In this document: positions 1 through 18,748 of the stretch, in pieces
How the letters are laid out: the number at the start of each line of letters is the position of its first letter
Numbering within the stretch: position 1 is the first letter of the stretch
NCBI RefSeq assembly: GCF_008831285.2
Contig: NC_045140.1
Location: 27,174,131-27,238,130, forward strand
Reading direction: 5' to 3'
Length of the DNA stretch: 64,000 nucleotides
Origin: Nymphaea colorata
Lineage: Eukaryota > Streptophyta > Magnoliopsida > Nymphaeales > Nymphaeaceae
Translations under genes and position numbers: made by a program
Notes under the pieces: model-generated
The model's database searches: none
What the model was told of the DNA's origin: nothing
What the model saw: the letters and a program-made list of their open reading frames with translations, nothing else

Positions 1-2061
1 CCGCACATATCTTAAAAGGCTATATGCTGAGGGTTGATGCCCCCCATGGCTGAAAATTAAAATCTACAGCAGGTGGAAGCAGAAATGGGTGTTTGTTTGT
101 ACGATTCTAAGCAAGAAATTTTAACCTCTCGAGTTATGACGTTGGGTCCAACCATAGATCAAGTGGAGCATGACAGACCTGTGGTTATAGTCAGACATCG
201 GCGAAAGATATGGCTAAGAACACATCAATGACATGCACAAGAAAGAGGTTGGCTTCTTAAGTTAGTTGTTCAGTGGCTTCGTCATGATGATAAGCCTACT
301 TTGATCATGTTCGACGCAAGCATATGCTTACTCGAAAAAGCAAATCGGCTGTGAACTTCTGTAGTCGGGGTTTCATTGTCGAGCGGATATGGAAGGACAA
401 CCCCAGAGTGGGATCCATCCTCATCAGATTTGAAATCTTTGCATGGAACAAAACTGGGTCTGCAGCCTAACCCAATCTTATATACCAACCAAGAAAAGGG
501 GGAGGGAGAGAACGAGAGGTTTTTCTTTGTCTAGGAAAAAGCTGGAAAGTTTTTGCTCCTTTGATCTACTTGCTGCGCACCTCAAATTGAAAACACCTTT
601 TTTATGGGTTTCCTCTCCCTTGCCATCCGCGAGGTTTCAGACCAACCAAAAGTCCAGAAAACATATTCAAGTTTTTGATGCGCCTGGTGAAGTTTGAAAA
701 ACAAATTAAAGCATCGACAGTTTAAACTAGAAACTTTTCCAGCTGAAAAGAGTGCATATTTAATCTGCTTGGTACTGGAAAGGACACCGATAACTGCTGT
801 GGTACTATAAAATAAAAGTTAAGTTTTCCTCACCGTAGCTTTATAAGATTTTTCTGTTCTGGCAAAGCTTTATCTAAGTGGTTTCATACTGCTTCTACTG
901 TTCAAGATTTTCATGCCTAGAAAAATCTAGTTCGCTAACACATATACTTTCGTTCTTCTAATGAATGTTTTGACAACTTACTGAAAAATATGCATCATCA
1001 ATCGGTCTCTTTCTAAGGTTAGACTGAGATGACCATGATGCCACTTAAATTAGACAAGCAGAGAACTTGAGCAGCTAGCTAGAGTCTACCGATAGCTAGT
1101 TACACCCAAGAGCAGACACAAAGGAAACAGCCACACCCGACTATACAACGCGGGCTGGAAAAGCATCAGATCAGACTGAAACGATGTCATGGACGGGACT
1201 TTTGAAATAATAGTTAGGTAGTAACATGATGTTTGAAGGAGGTGGATGCAAGGTATCCGTAGGTCTCCATCCTGTGAATGCTACCAATTTTTCCAGTGAA
1301 ATATCGATGAAATTTAATACCGGAATCATGTCACTTCCAAAGCTCTTTTATTTATTGTTTGCTTTCAATCCTCCAAATCGAGAGAGAGAGAGAGAGAAAG
1401 ATATGATAAAGTTTTTCATTTACAAAAGAAACGTGATACCTATTGCCCGCTAGACTTGTGTTCAGTGCGCTACAGAGAGAGAGAGAGATAGAGAGATATG
1501 ATGAAAGTTTACATATTTACAAAGGAAACGTGATACCCTACTTGGGAATTAAAGTTTATGCTGCAAGTAGGTTGGATTTTGGTATGGGGCTGTGTAGAGG
1601 GAGAGGGTTAAGTTCCAAGCCTTCAAGATGGCAGTGCGGTACAGGTGCTCAACAGATGAAAGCACTCCAAGTTTTGGCTCACAACAGAAAAAAACACAAA
1701 AGTCGGACTATGATTACTAGTGTGACAGCCACAGCTAGCCTTATTATAAGAGACTGTCCCGCATGCTTTTGGACCGGATCTCCGAAGTTTAGCGGCGTTG
1801 CTGCCCACTCATCTGTACCCTTTCTAAGATTAACTAATTAAATTTAGTAAGGTCCACGATTTGCACCATCTATGCAAAGTCTGAGACGAAGGTGGATCGT
1901 CACTTTTTCGGTGAAATTTGACTGCATCTCATCATTTTTTCCCTTTCTTTTGTCCCTTTATAAAGTTACCAACTCTGCTGCTTTTTTGATTTGATTGCTG
2001 CACCATTATACACAACAGAACTTATCTCTGCCATCCTTTCAGCCAAGAAGGCGCTGATTCA

Positions 2062-2069
2062 TGACAGCT
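2062..2069 (+). promoter_or_regulatory. TGACAGCT motif, possible KNOX/BELL binding site
   Basis: The exact octamer TGACAGCT lies about 2.5 kb upstream of the KNOX start codon. TALE homeodomain proteins of the KNOX and BELL families recognise a TGAC core, and KN1-type proteins prefer TGACAG(G/C)T. Binding is inferred from the motif alone. Confidence 0.3.
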
Positions 2070-4182
2070 GTTTTGGGCTCCCACTGGTTTTCTTTGGCGT
2101 AGAACTTGACTAGAAATTATTGATGCATCGATTTATCATATTCAGAGAGCATAGTGAAGTATAGTTATGAAAGGAACCCCCCATGGAAGGGGCCTGGTGA
2201 TAGAGAAATATCATCCGCACAAAAGGAAGGAGCAGGACATAAAAGAGACAACAAACAATGGAGTGTCTGCTTCGTCTCAGGTTTTGTTCACCTCTCAGCA
2301 ACGATTTTTATAGTACAAATACAGAGAAGCCGGGTTCTAACTCTCTTAACAGTGGAACCACAGGCGTAACTCATGGGATGGTCGACCATGCAGTCGACAT
2401 CCATGTGATCCGCAGCACAGCTAGTTCTTGTCCCACCAATGGTAATGATCGTCCGAATCTCCATCTGAAATCACTCCCCCAAGGTTATTCAATATAATAT
2501 GCTAAACTGAAGGAAGCACTAAAATATTGCACCAATAAACAGAAAATAATCGATTAAAAGAGAGATGTAGAAAACAAAAGAATGTTTCATTAATATAACA
2601 TTGCAGTAGCGCCACAACATGATCAATGTATAATACTTGGTGAGATAATTAGTGATGGGGCCCTCTAGCAGGAAATGGGCGTCTAGCTTTTAGAGTTTTG
2701 TGTCTCAATAAAGAAGATTCGGGGAGTCTAATATATAAAACATTCGATCTTCCACAACCGATGGTGACAGCAGTGTTAGGAACACGATTAAGTCGACGAT
2801 TCTCCTCCATTTTTTCCTACATCTGTCGACTATATAACTATCAGTTAATACCAAACACTAGCACCTGATCAAAAACTTAATTATTGTGGAGAGGAAAAGA
2901 AGCCAGATACTGAGAGCCAAATAGAAAGAGAGAGGGATCGAACTGAACCCCAAAATCCTGGATTGATGTCTTGAGGACAACTTAGAACACGTGTCGCAGA
3001 TGGGTCCATTCTTTCCATAAAGCAGATTAGTTAATGGGGAGGGGAAAAGGCGTATTGGGGAAAAGGAGGGAAGAAGACGGGGGAGAATTGGGGCAGAATA
3101 ACAAGTGGTTGATCTTCGCAGAGACTGCAGTCAGAAGGAGACATGCTGTGGGTCCCGAAGAGAGCGCGGGAGACGCGGGGGTTCTCTGTAATGCAGCGGG
3201 GCAGCGGGCCTTCCATGTCAGGAGAAAAAGAAAAAACCCCTCCTGTGAACCCAGCCTGTTGGTCTCTCTCTCTCTCTCTCTCTCTCTACACGTGAGCAAC
3301 ATGCCCATCTAAACAAAATTATTAGTGAGCAACTCATCCCCAGTAATCTCTGTTAGCAGAATTGTTTCTGGCTTTTTCTGTTGCACAATTACCTTGCCCA
3401 AAAAGTAAACCCCATCACTCCTTTCTCTCTCTCTCCCTCTCTCTCCCTCTCGTGTGCTTTTTTTTCTAAAGGTGGGAGTATCCTTTCATCGTTTTCTCTA
3501 TTGGAAATTTCGAATAATATTTTAGTTTTCATGACTGTTTTCTCCTTCATCTTGTTTGAAATGGAAAGCACAAGGGAATTTTTCAGTTTCTACTCTTCTC
3601 CTTGTCTTATCTATTATTGGTTGTCATTCGGGGCTAATGAACAGGTAGTTGCTAGAGGCAGGCGAATAATAAATGCCATTAAGCATAGAAGGGAAGGATG
3701 CTCGGCTTTTGGGCCTATCGCCTTTGCGAGTGATCTAATCGGCGGCTGCTTCGTAGATCATGTGGAGTTGCTACAAAGGTGGGTAGGTTTTCCTTTGGTA
3801 TCAGTGTCTTGCATACTGTAGTCATTACCATCGCTTTCTGGTTGTCTATCTGAGAGAAACTTGGCAGATTTTTATGAAGATTAGGTACCTCACTGCCACT
3901 GACTGCCATGATTCATAAGCAAGTTGTTGAAGATGGTAAAGGTTAAAATTAACGAAGGGGGGATGATTTTAATGGCCAAGAAGGAAGAAACAAGCTGGAC
4001 AAAGAGATAAAAGAAGGAGAAATACAATGAATAAACAAAGAGGGGAGAGACTAGTGTGCGCGTGGAAGCAGACCATGGTGTCTCCACCAGACCAGAGGCT
4101 CCACCGCCACTGCAAGCACCACTGCTTAGGGTTCTTCACATCTTCATTGCAGATACAGTCGCACACAGATCCCAGTCATCGA

Positions 4183-4190
4183 TGACAGCT
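4183..4190 (+). promoter_or_regulatory. TGACAGCT motif just upstream of the KNOX TATA box
   Basis: This second perfect TGACAGCT octamer sits about 55 bp before the probable TATA box at 4241 and 350 bp before the KNOX start codon. A KNOX-type site this close to the core promoter of a KNOX gene fits auto- or cross-regulation within the family. That is an inference; an AT-rich window of this size would hold about two such octamers by chance. Confidence 0.35.
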
Positions 4191-4240
4191 GAATGAAATT
4201 TATTGGATTTGACATGCAACAAAGGGAGTCTATGCCACGC

Positions 4241-4247
4241 TATATAC
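4241..4247 (+). promoter_or_regulatory. Probable TATA box of the KNOX gene
   Basis: TATATAC, 295 bp before the start codon, is the best TATA-like element in the proximal 5' flank. It would place transcription start near 4270 with a leader of roughly 270 nt. No transcript data support this. Confidence 0.35.
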
Positions 4248-4541
4248 AGACTAGAGTACCACTGCAACCCAACTTTCAATCCTAGGCTTCAACCTGCTTC
4301 CTACCCAAGTCCCATCCACAGAAATAATTGAAGAGAAAAAGCGAGGGTGGGAGCTAGAGAAGCAGCGTGAGCGTTAGCAGACACCACAAACGCCACCACC
4401 TTCACCAATCATCATCATCATTTATTAGGAAGAACAACAGCCCCTGGTGAAGAACAGTAGTACCCTCGGTGGGAGAAAGGAATAGTCTTTGAGAAAATAA
4501 AGGTCCATACTCCATAGTTTTAGGTTTCGATTTACTGTAAA

Positions 4542-10920
<6,379 letters not shown>

Positions 10921-11476
10921 ACTACGAGCTCGCTGCATTGACAAAGTCTCCGGCGAAGAATAACACTCAAGAAGCGAAGTAGCTAGAATCATTATCTTGA
11001 TAGCTTGGCAGATGTAACTTATTATGAACACACCTACCGTGATTCACTTCTGTCTAGCTCTATATATGTTATCCTTCGCGCTCTCTGGCCTTGCATCTGC
11101 TGATGAATCGAGTAAGTGAATTTTGATCTGCTTGAGTTACATGCTGTCATTCCTAGGTCTTTTGTATACACCCAGCAGAGATCTCTTGCCCCGCAGAACT
11201 CCATGCCCTGGGTCTGGCAATGTTTGCCTTGAAGTGCTTCTCCGTGCTTTGTGCTCTTTGCTGAGACAGATGCATCATCGATCAATCGTCTGCATTTAAT
11301 TTCGTAGGGGCTTGCTAAAGCCGTAGTTCAGTACTGTATCTATTTGGGTGCCTACACTGAGTTAGATATATCATTGTAGAATCTTTCAATTTGGACTGAG
11401 TTCTGGAAATGTCAATGGTCTGAAGCACTTTGTTATGTCCTAAGATTGAATTTTGCGTTGAACACAACTGTGCCAT

Positions 11477-11662
11477 AAGGCTACTGTATGTCGAAAAGAA
11501 TCCTAGTGAAACTGAATAAACGTATGGGTTTGTTTCCTCTCTTCCTGGTGAAAAAACTGAGGCCTCTTCAAGGCTCCTGTATGTCGAAGAGAATCCTAGT
11601 GAAACTGGACAAATGCATGGGTTTGTTTCTCCTCGTCCTGGTGAAAAATTTGGGGCCTGTTT
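11477..11662 (+). repeat. Two-copy 93-bp tandem duplication
   Basis: Copy 1 is 11477-11569 and copy 2 is 11570-11662, at an exact 93-bp offset. Both contain the core TGTATGTCGAA and a shared GGTTTGTTTC block, with scattered substitutions. It lies 3' of the KNOX gene and has no coding potential. Confidence 0.85.
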
Positions 11663-12560
11663 AGTTACTGCCTAAAGGGTTTTCTTGATGTCATGCTAAG
11701 GTTTATGAGTTAAAAAACTATAGATATTTCTTTTTGGTTTTCTACTTTTAGAATTAATATATGCCTAAGAACTTGACTTGTGTTCCGCTCGTGGAGCTTT
11801 GGCCTAATTCTTTCTTTTGCTAACAAGCTGCAGTTAAAATCTCTGGTTTCTCTCATTAGTGTTTCAAGAGACGCATCTTGAAGTTCATCCGAAGGCGGTT
11901 TCGAAGGAGCAGGTTTCTCTTTCCTTCTAGTATTTAAGTGATTTATGGACTCCAGCCTCGCAAAATTAATAAAGAAAGCCAGCCATGCATGCGTTCTCCT
12001 TTTAGAACAAGTCCAGGATAAGGCTTTGCACAAGGTTGCAAAGCGATGGGATTCGACTTGCATATTTCTTAATCTTAATTCTTTAGTTCTAGCGAGTCCC
12101 ATTCCAATAACCTAACTCGACTTGATTTAGTTAATAAGAAACTGATAAATTTGGACTCGTAGGTACATCTGACTACAGATTCAGTGGGTATAGAAAAAAG
12201 AAGACGTCCTTGCGTTAGTATTATGGAGAGGCTGGATACAGTTGGACCTATTCTCGCTGGTAATGGCTTCTCTGAAGAACATATCCAACTTACAGGGGTT
12301 CTGTCATGGTGGTTCCCTATACAAATGAAAAATTAATATGGTTGTCCTATTGGGGAGCACAAGGCTGCTATGTTGTCTTGTCAATGTTTTTCGTGGTAGC
12401 AACGTAGGTTCATAGGCCCTAGATACGCATAGGCCCCGGGATTTCTTTGGCTTCTTATGAAGCTTCTATCTCTTCTTTCAAACCTTGACGACGTTGATTA
12501 CTTCTCTCAATAAAATTAATTTGTACCATGTGCGCTTACCCGTGTTTCTAGATGGTGGGC

Positions 12561-12562
<2 letters not shown>

Positions 12563-12646
<84 letters not shown>
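12563..12646 (+). repeat. Compound (TA)n(GA)n microsatellite
   Basis: About 52 bp of (TA)n passes directly into about 33 bp of (GA)n. The same composite design recurs elsewhere in the window. Confidence 0.97.
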
Positions 12647-12649
<3 letters not shown>

Positions 12650-13585
12650 CTACTTAGTAAATAGGTTTAACTGTGATTGGATAAAAAGATAAGCTAATAT
12701 ATTTGAATCTTTCGGCAGAGTTCGTGAAATAAATTAATTATCACATGGACGCACGACTGGGATGGATCTTCCATGTGATCATAGTTAAGGGTGTGAGCTA
12801 GCAGTACCTGAATAGAATCTAAGACACGATTTGACTAGGCATAGAAACTACTAACATTTTTTCATGGATTGATTTTGGTTTTTTATGAAACGCCCTTGCG
12901 TCCGGTCTTGGTGCAATTAGACGCTGCTCTTGTTTTTAGTAGTGGGGCGATGATGAGGGGTTAAGTGTTTTTCCTAGATATAGACTCTTCTTTTTGGGGA
13001 TGGATCCCGAGGAAACGGCGGCCGGGTTGGACCAATATTCTATCTCGACCAGCCGCTGAATAGACTTTAATATTTTAGGTGGTGCAATCGGCCATAATTA
13101 ATATTAAACCTACATAGATATATATGCCGCACTAGTTCATGTCCAAGCTGATCTGTGGATCTAGATCCAGATACATTAGGATCACATGAAATCAGGACCT
13201 ACCACTACACTTGGAACACATTGGGTGGATCCATTCCATTCTTGCCATGCGTGAAGTTACGCGATATTAGTAGATCCAAGAGGTGACTGGAATTATATCT
13301 GGAGCTAAACTAAATACATGCTGTAAGTCGACTGATCTAGATATGGTCTGGCCCCGACGTATGAACGAACAGTAGTTGGTTGGTGTAATACCTGAAGTAA
13401 TATATCAGATTTGTATCAAGTATCCAATCATATCCGAACCCATTTATAGCTTCTCTAAAGTGTATATAGAGACCGCAACAACTCCAAACCTACATGAATG
13501 TGCTTTACAACGCCTAGACCTAGAAGACAGCGCGTGTAGATGGACTAGAAATTGGGAGAATGTACCGTCGTGTTAAATTTAGTTC

Positions 13586-13588
<3 letters not shown>

Positions 13589-13653
<65 letters not shown>
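13589..13653 (+). repeat. (TA)n microsatellite
   Basis: About 65 bp of nearly pure TA dinucleotides follow GTTCGTG. No GA partner is present here. Confidence 0.97.
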
Positions 13654-13656
<3 letters not shown>

Positions 13657-13761
13657 GACGAGGCCAATACTAGCTAGGATAGGATAGAGATCCAGCAGTA
13701 TACATTCCCTTTATCATGCCTAGCGCTAAGTTTGAGGCAGAGGTTGCTCAAGTCTATTGTC

Positions 13762-13908
13762 ACCTGAGAGACCTTTTGACTGTAGTAACACACTGTTATT
13801 ATCTCATGAATTATGAAATAGGGAGTGCTTTATGAATCTGCCTAGTTTTTTTTAGAGAGGTTGATAGGATAATAACAATGTGTTACTGTTGAAGGTAACC
13901 TAAGAGGG
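13762..13908. mobile_element. MITE, same family as the copy at 35.4 kb
   Basis: The inner arms GTAGTAACACACTGTTATT and, inverted, AGTAACACATTGTTATT pair over about 20 bp. The outer arms pair imperfectly. The loop contains an A-run next to CTAGGCAGATTCAT on the minus strand, which matches TTAGGAGAGATTCAT in the element at 35369-35511 on the plus strand. No transposase is encoded. Target-site repeats are not clear, so the superfamily is unassigned. Confidence 0.55.
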
Positions 13909-14247
13909 TTTTTCGATTTATCTCCTTCCTTCAAAAGCCTCGGCCCATCAGGAAGTTACAAAATGTTCCAAGACAGGCCAGAATACCTTGAGCTACCCTG
14001 CCACATTATGTATTTTTGCATCAGGTGGGTAGTGTGGAGCACCTGTTATTCATTGTTCAGTGTCATGTGAAGACAGTCCATCCGTTCCATCATTTGTGTT
14101 TGCATGTGAGTGCTCGCCCAACCTTTCCGTGGAACGCTGCCTTCGATGGATCAAACGCTTTCTAAGAGAGTGTCTGATGGCCCGAGTAGATCCACTAGGG
14201 TGAGCTTGGTGGGCTCGTCCACCACGTATATATCAAGAAGACAGAAA

Positions 14248-14341
14248 AAGTCCTCCATTACTTCTTTAAATTTGAATTTCTCTGCCTTCTGTTTTAACTT
14301 TAAAAAGTTTACCCAGGGGTAACTCCACCAATGTTAATCTC
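14248..14341 (+). repeat. 98-bp tandem duplication, copy 1 (split by the copia element)
   Basis: These 94 bp are identical to the start of 19065-19162 just beyond the copia element. The last four bases of this copy (ATGG) lie at 19061-19064, on the far side of the insertion. Before insertion the locus carried two identical 98-bp units in tandem. Confidence 0.9.
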
Positions 14342-14650
14342 TGTTAGTTAATGTGAACGTGTGAGAAATATGTGGAAGTGGAGATCGTGTAAACATGTGG
14401 TGGTTTTTTTTAGTTTCTTTTCTTTAGCCATAAAAATAGGAATTAGTGGTTATGTGTCCACAAAATGGGGCTGCTTTTTGGCAAGTGGCATTAGTGGGTA
14501 GTTTTTTCTTTTGTTCTATAAATACTAGTTCCATGCATGTAATCCAAAGTGTGAGAAAAAGAATGAAAGTGTTGAGGTCTTTTCAAGTTTTATTTTAACG
14601 TGCCCTTTTGTAGTGTTGTTTGGTGTGGGAGTTAGAAAGACTTCCTTCAA
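14342..14650 (+). repeat. 5' LTR of the copia element (309 bp)
   Basis: Starts TGTTAG and ends CTTCCTTCA, giving the usual TG..CA ends. A TATA-like TCTATAAATA lies at about 14515, suitable as the promoter of the element. It is nearly identical to 18749-19055. Confidence 0.95.
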
Positions 14651-14654
14651 TCTT

Positions 14655-14666
14655 GGTATCAGAGCG
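14655..14666 (+). other. Primer binding site for initiator tRNA-Met
   Basis: TGGTATCAGAGC, four bases after the 5' LTR, is complementary to the 3' end of plant initiator tRNA-Met. This is the standard primer site of plant copia elements. Confidence 0.92.
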
Positions 14667-14763
14667 CCAGGTTGCGTGGGCATCTCAAGTATCTTGGAGC
14701 ATTGCAGAAGCAAGGAACTCCAAATCGCGTGCTATTGGTAAGAGTTATTTTTTTATAGCTGGT

Positions 14764-17700
14764 ATGACTAATTCAAATACTCTCAATTTATCCCAATCCT
14801 TAGTGCCTATTTTTAATGGTGAGAACTATGAGTTTTGGAGTATCAAAATGAAGACTTACTTCATTTCACAAGATCTTTGGGAGTTAGTTGAAAATGGTTA
14901 TGCAGAAACTAAAGTATCAAAGGCAGCAGGAAAGTCAATAGAGAAAATTGATGTTAAGGAATTTCGGAAGAAAGATGCAAAGGCACTCTCAGTATTGCAG
15001 CAGGTTGTATCAGAGACTGTCTTCCCAACTATTGCTGGTGCAGAGAAGTCAAGTGAAGCGTGGCTATTCCTCAAACAAAAATTTCATGGAGATAAGAAGA
15101 TTACTACAGTTAAGCTCCAAATCTTAAGGAGAGAGTTTGAAACATTTTGCATGAAAACTGGTGAGTCCGTTCAAAATTATTTTTCTAGACTCTCTACTAT
15201 TGTAAATCAAATGAAGAGCTTCGGTGAAGCCATAACCGAGCAAAAGGTGGTTGAAAAGGTGTTAAGAAGTCTTCCTTCTAAATTTGATCATGTTGTCACT
15301 GCAATAGAAGAATCCAAAGATTTGTCTATTTATTCTATTGATGAACTAATGGGGTCTCTTTTAGCACATGAGCAACGTATGAACAGGTCAACAGAAAAAG
15401 GAATAGAGCAAGTTTTCCAAACAAAGATAGAGTTTTCAAAAGAGAAGAATGGAAGCTATGATCAAAGAAATGAAGGAAGGAGTCAAGGACGAGGAGGCTA
15501 TAGAGGAGTCACTCGTGGTTATGGTAGAGGACGTGGAAGATTCCATGAAAATTTCCATAAAACCCATGACACAACAGGGAAAGGTAATCAAAATCAGTAC
15601 TTTAGAGGAAAACAATGTAACTTTTGCAAGAAGTTTGGTCATATAGAAGCTAAATGTTTTGAAAAGGCAAAACAACAAGCTAGTTTTGTAGAAGAAAATG
15701 AGAATTTATTTCTTACAACTATGGATGCTAACAGTTGCAAGAGTGAAGTTTGGTTTGTAGATAGCGGCTGCAGTAATCATATGACAGGTAACAAGAGTTT
15801 TTTCAAAGACATTGATGAGACTATACAGTTGGATGTGTGGCTTGGAGACAATAATAGAATAAGTGTGAAGGGCAAAGGAACTGCTATCATCAAATCAGAA
15901 ACAGGTATGAAAAAATTTATTAATGATGTGTATTACGTTCCCGGGTTGGCTCAAAATTTGCTTAGTGTTGGGCAATTGGTTCAAAAAGGGTACACACTTT
16001 TATTTGAAAATGATGCTTGTGAAATTAAAAATAAAAGTGGTGTAGTTCTTGCGAAAGTAAATATGGTTCGAAATAAAATGTTTCCTCTTGAGACAAATGC
16101 TTTTATGACAAAAATTGATGATTCCAAGCTATGGCACGTGAGATATGGACATCTTCATTTTAATGGATTGAAGCTCTTACATCAAAAAGGTATGGTATAT
16201 GGACTACCATCTATTGATTGTCATGATGATGTATGTGAAGGGTGTATTTATGGTAAACAACATAAATTACCATTTCAAGTTGGAAAATCATGGAGAGCTA
16301 AAATACCGCTTCAATTAGTTCATGCTGACATATGCAGTCCAATGAAAACTTCTTCATTAAATGGTAGCAAGTATTTTTTGCTATTTACTGATGATTACAC
16401 TAGAATGAGTTGGGTATATTTTCTCAGTCACAAATCTGATGCAATGGATAAATTTAAAGAGTTTAAAGTGTTTGCAGAAAAAGAAAGTGGAAATGTAATA
16501 AATATACTACGTACGGATAGAGGGGGAGAATTTTTGTCTGACGAATTTGGTTTATTTTGTAAAAATCATGACATTCGTAGACAGTTTACAGTAAGGAAGA
16601 CCCCACAACAAAATGGTGTGGCCGAAAGGAAAAATCGGACAGTGGTGGAAATGGCACGCAGCATGTTAAATGAAAAACAATTACCAAGTGAATTTTGGGC
16701 TGAAGCAATCCATACGGCAGTATATCTTCTCAACATTTCTCCAACAAAGGCAGTCAGAAACAAAACTCCATTCGAAGCATGGTGGAATCGCAAACCAAAT
16801 GTAAGTATGTTAAAAGTCTTTGGATGTGTTGCATATGCATTAATTGATCCTAGTGAAAGAAGCAAGTTGGATAAGAAGAGTGAAAAATGCATTTTCATTG
16901 GTTATAGTAGTGAAACTAAGGGTTATCGTCTTTATAATCCTATCACTAAGAAGATGATTATAAGAAGAGACATTATATTTGATGAAAAAGCTTGCTGAGA
17001 TTGGGTTAAGAATGAAACCATGAAACTCCAAGTTGACGGGGAAGAAGTGAATCCAAGTCATATTGACGAAGAACCAAAGGAGAAAGATGAAGCCTTGAAG
17101 GAGACGATCAATGAAGGTATTGAATCCATTTCTGAAGAAACTCCTCCAAGAAAGGTACGATCCTTAAATGACATTTATAAGTGTGCATTCGCTTTTGCTG
17201 TTATAGAACCTTCAACTTTTGATGAAGCATGTGTAGACAAAAATTGGATGAATGCTATGGAAGAGGAAATACAAACCATAGAAAAGAATGACACATGGGA
17301 GCTCTCTAAGTTGCCGTCGGGAAAGGAACCAATTGGAGTAAAATGAGTCTATAAGGTGAAGTATGATGCTAAAGGTAACGTGAAAAAATATAAAGCAAGG
17401 CTGGTTGCTAGAGGTTTTGTGCAAGTATATGGAATTGATTTTACTGAGACGTTTTCACCTGTTGCAAGATTTGAGACAGTAAGAATGGTTCTTTCTATTG
17501 CTGCTCAATTTAAATGGAAAGTTTTTCAGTTTGATGTCAAGTCTGCTTTCCTAAATGGCTATTTGAATGAAGAAGTGTATGTTGATCAACCACCTGGATT
17601 TAAAATTAAAGGAAAAGAAGACAAGGTTTATAAACTTAAAAAGGCATTATACGGACTTAAACAAGCTCCTCGTGCTTGGTATAGTCGTCTTGATAAATTT

Positions 17701-18738
17701 CTTCATCAAAATGGCTTTCAAAGAAGTGATAGTGAGCCAACTCTTTATGTCAAAGTGAGTGAAAATCATTTACTTATTGTAAGTGTTTATGTGGATGACA
17801 TTATCTATACTGGTACTTCTTCTAGCCTTATTGCAGAATTTAAAAATTGTATGATGAGGGAGTTTGAAATGTCTGATTTGGGATTGTTGCATTACTTTCT
17901 TGGTCTTCAAGTAGTACAAAGTGATGAATGAATCTTTATATCGCAAGGAAAATATGCATTAGATACTCTGAAAAAGTTTAAAATGATGAAAAGTAATGAT
18001 TGTGCAACTCCCATGAACACCAACGAAAAGCTGAATGCAGATGATGGAATGGCAAAAGTAAATGAAAAATATTTCAGAAGCATGGTCGGTGCATTGATGT
18101 ACTTGACACATACCCGACCTGACATTGTGTTTTCAGTGAGTTTGATATCAAGGTTCATGCAAGATCCTTCAGTGCAACATCTTGGTGCAGCAAAAAGAAT
18201 TCTTCGTTACATTCAATCTACACTCAACTATGGAATTTTTTATAAACCTGTGACTAACTTTGGTTTACTTGGATATATTGATAGTGATTGGGCAGGTTCT
18301 GTTGATGATCGAAAAAGTACAAGTGGTTTTGTATTTGGATTTGGTTCAAGTGCTGTGTCGTGGTGCTCAAAGAAACAAAGTTCAATAGCCTTATCATCTT
18401 CGGAAGCTGAGTATATTGCTGCTACTGCTGCTGCATGTCAAGCGATATGGATGAGACGTATTTTAGAAGATCTTCAATTGAAGCAAGAGAATCCAACTCA
18501 GTTATACCGTGATAACAAATCTACTATTTCCATGGCAAAAAATTCATCATTTCACGGAAGGACTAAACATATAGAGTTACGTTATCACTTTATTAGAGAC
18601 GTGATTGAGAAAGAAGAAATTGAGTTGAAGCAATGTTTCACAAAAGAGCAAGTTGCGGATGGTTTTACAAAAGCACTACCACCATCAAAGTTTTTCAATT
18701 TTCGAGAAGCGATTGGAGTACAAGATTTTTCACATTAA
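14764..18738 (+). pseudogene. copia gag-pol polyprotein with three in-frame TGA stops
   Basis: One reading frame of 1,325 codons covers the whole polyprotein without any frameshift. TGA codons at 16996-16998, 17344-17346 and 17929-17931 cut it into four pieces. In order it shows a gag domain, a CCHC zinc knuckle near residue 285, the aspartic protease DSG motif at about 333, the integrase His/Cys and catalytic core (DRGGEF and the PQQNGVAERKN block), reverse transcriptase with YVDD at about 1009, and RNase H (DSDWAGS, SSSEAEY). The first stop separates integrase from reverse transcriptase and the other two fall within or next to RT. The start is the ATG at 14764, just before the gag motif FNGENYEFW; in-frame codons upstream of it belong to the LTR/PBS. 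It cannot make full-length pol unless the stops are read through. Confidence 0.93.
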
Positions 18739-18748
18739 GGGGGAGAAA
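18737..18748 (+). other. Polypurine tract
   Basis: AAGGGGGAGAAA lies directly before the 3' LTR and overlaps the gag-pol stop codon. It is the plus-strand primer site of the element. Confidence 0.9.

Larger units (their letters stand above)
1..4235. other. Upstream region of the KNOX gene, no gene seen
   Basis: I find no convincing gene here. Open frames on both strands are short, low in complexity or overlap (GA)n and (TC)n tracts (about 1381-1397, 1474-1494, 3261-3287, 3420-3450). The stretch is best read as the 5' flank of the KNOX gene that begins at 4542. It contains two perfect TGACAGCT motifs, listed separately. Function beyond that is not visible. Confidence 0.6.
10921..14247. other. 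Downstream of the KNOX gene, no further gene
   Basis: The first few hundred bases are the probable KNOX 3' UTR; AATAAA at about 11515 and 12510 are weak polyadenylation candidates. Beyond that I see a 93-bp tandem duplication, two long dinucleotide tracts and a MITE, all listed separately. A 130-codon open frame on the minus strand at 11710-12102 has no recognisable motif and I do not call it. Confidence 0.6.

Noticed and set aside
11710-12102. 130-codon frame on the minus strand
   Set aside because: No start context, domain or compositional signal. It lies in noncoding sequence after the KNOX gene.
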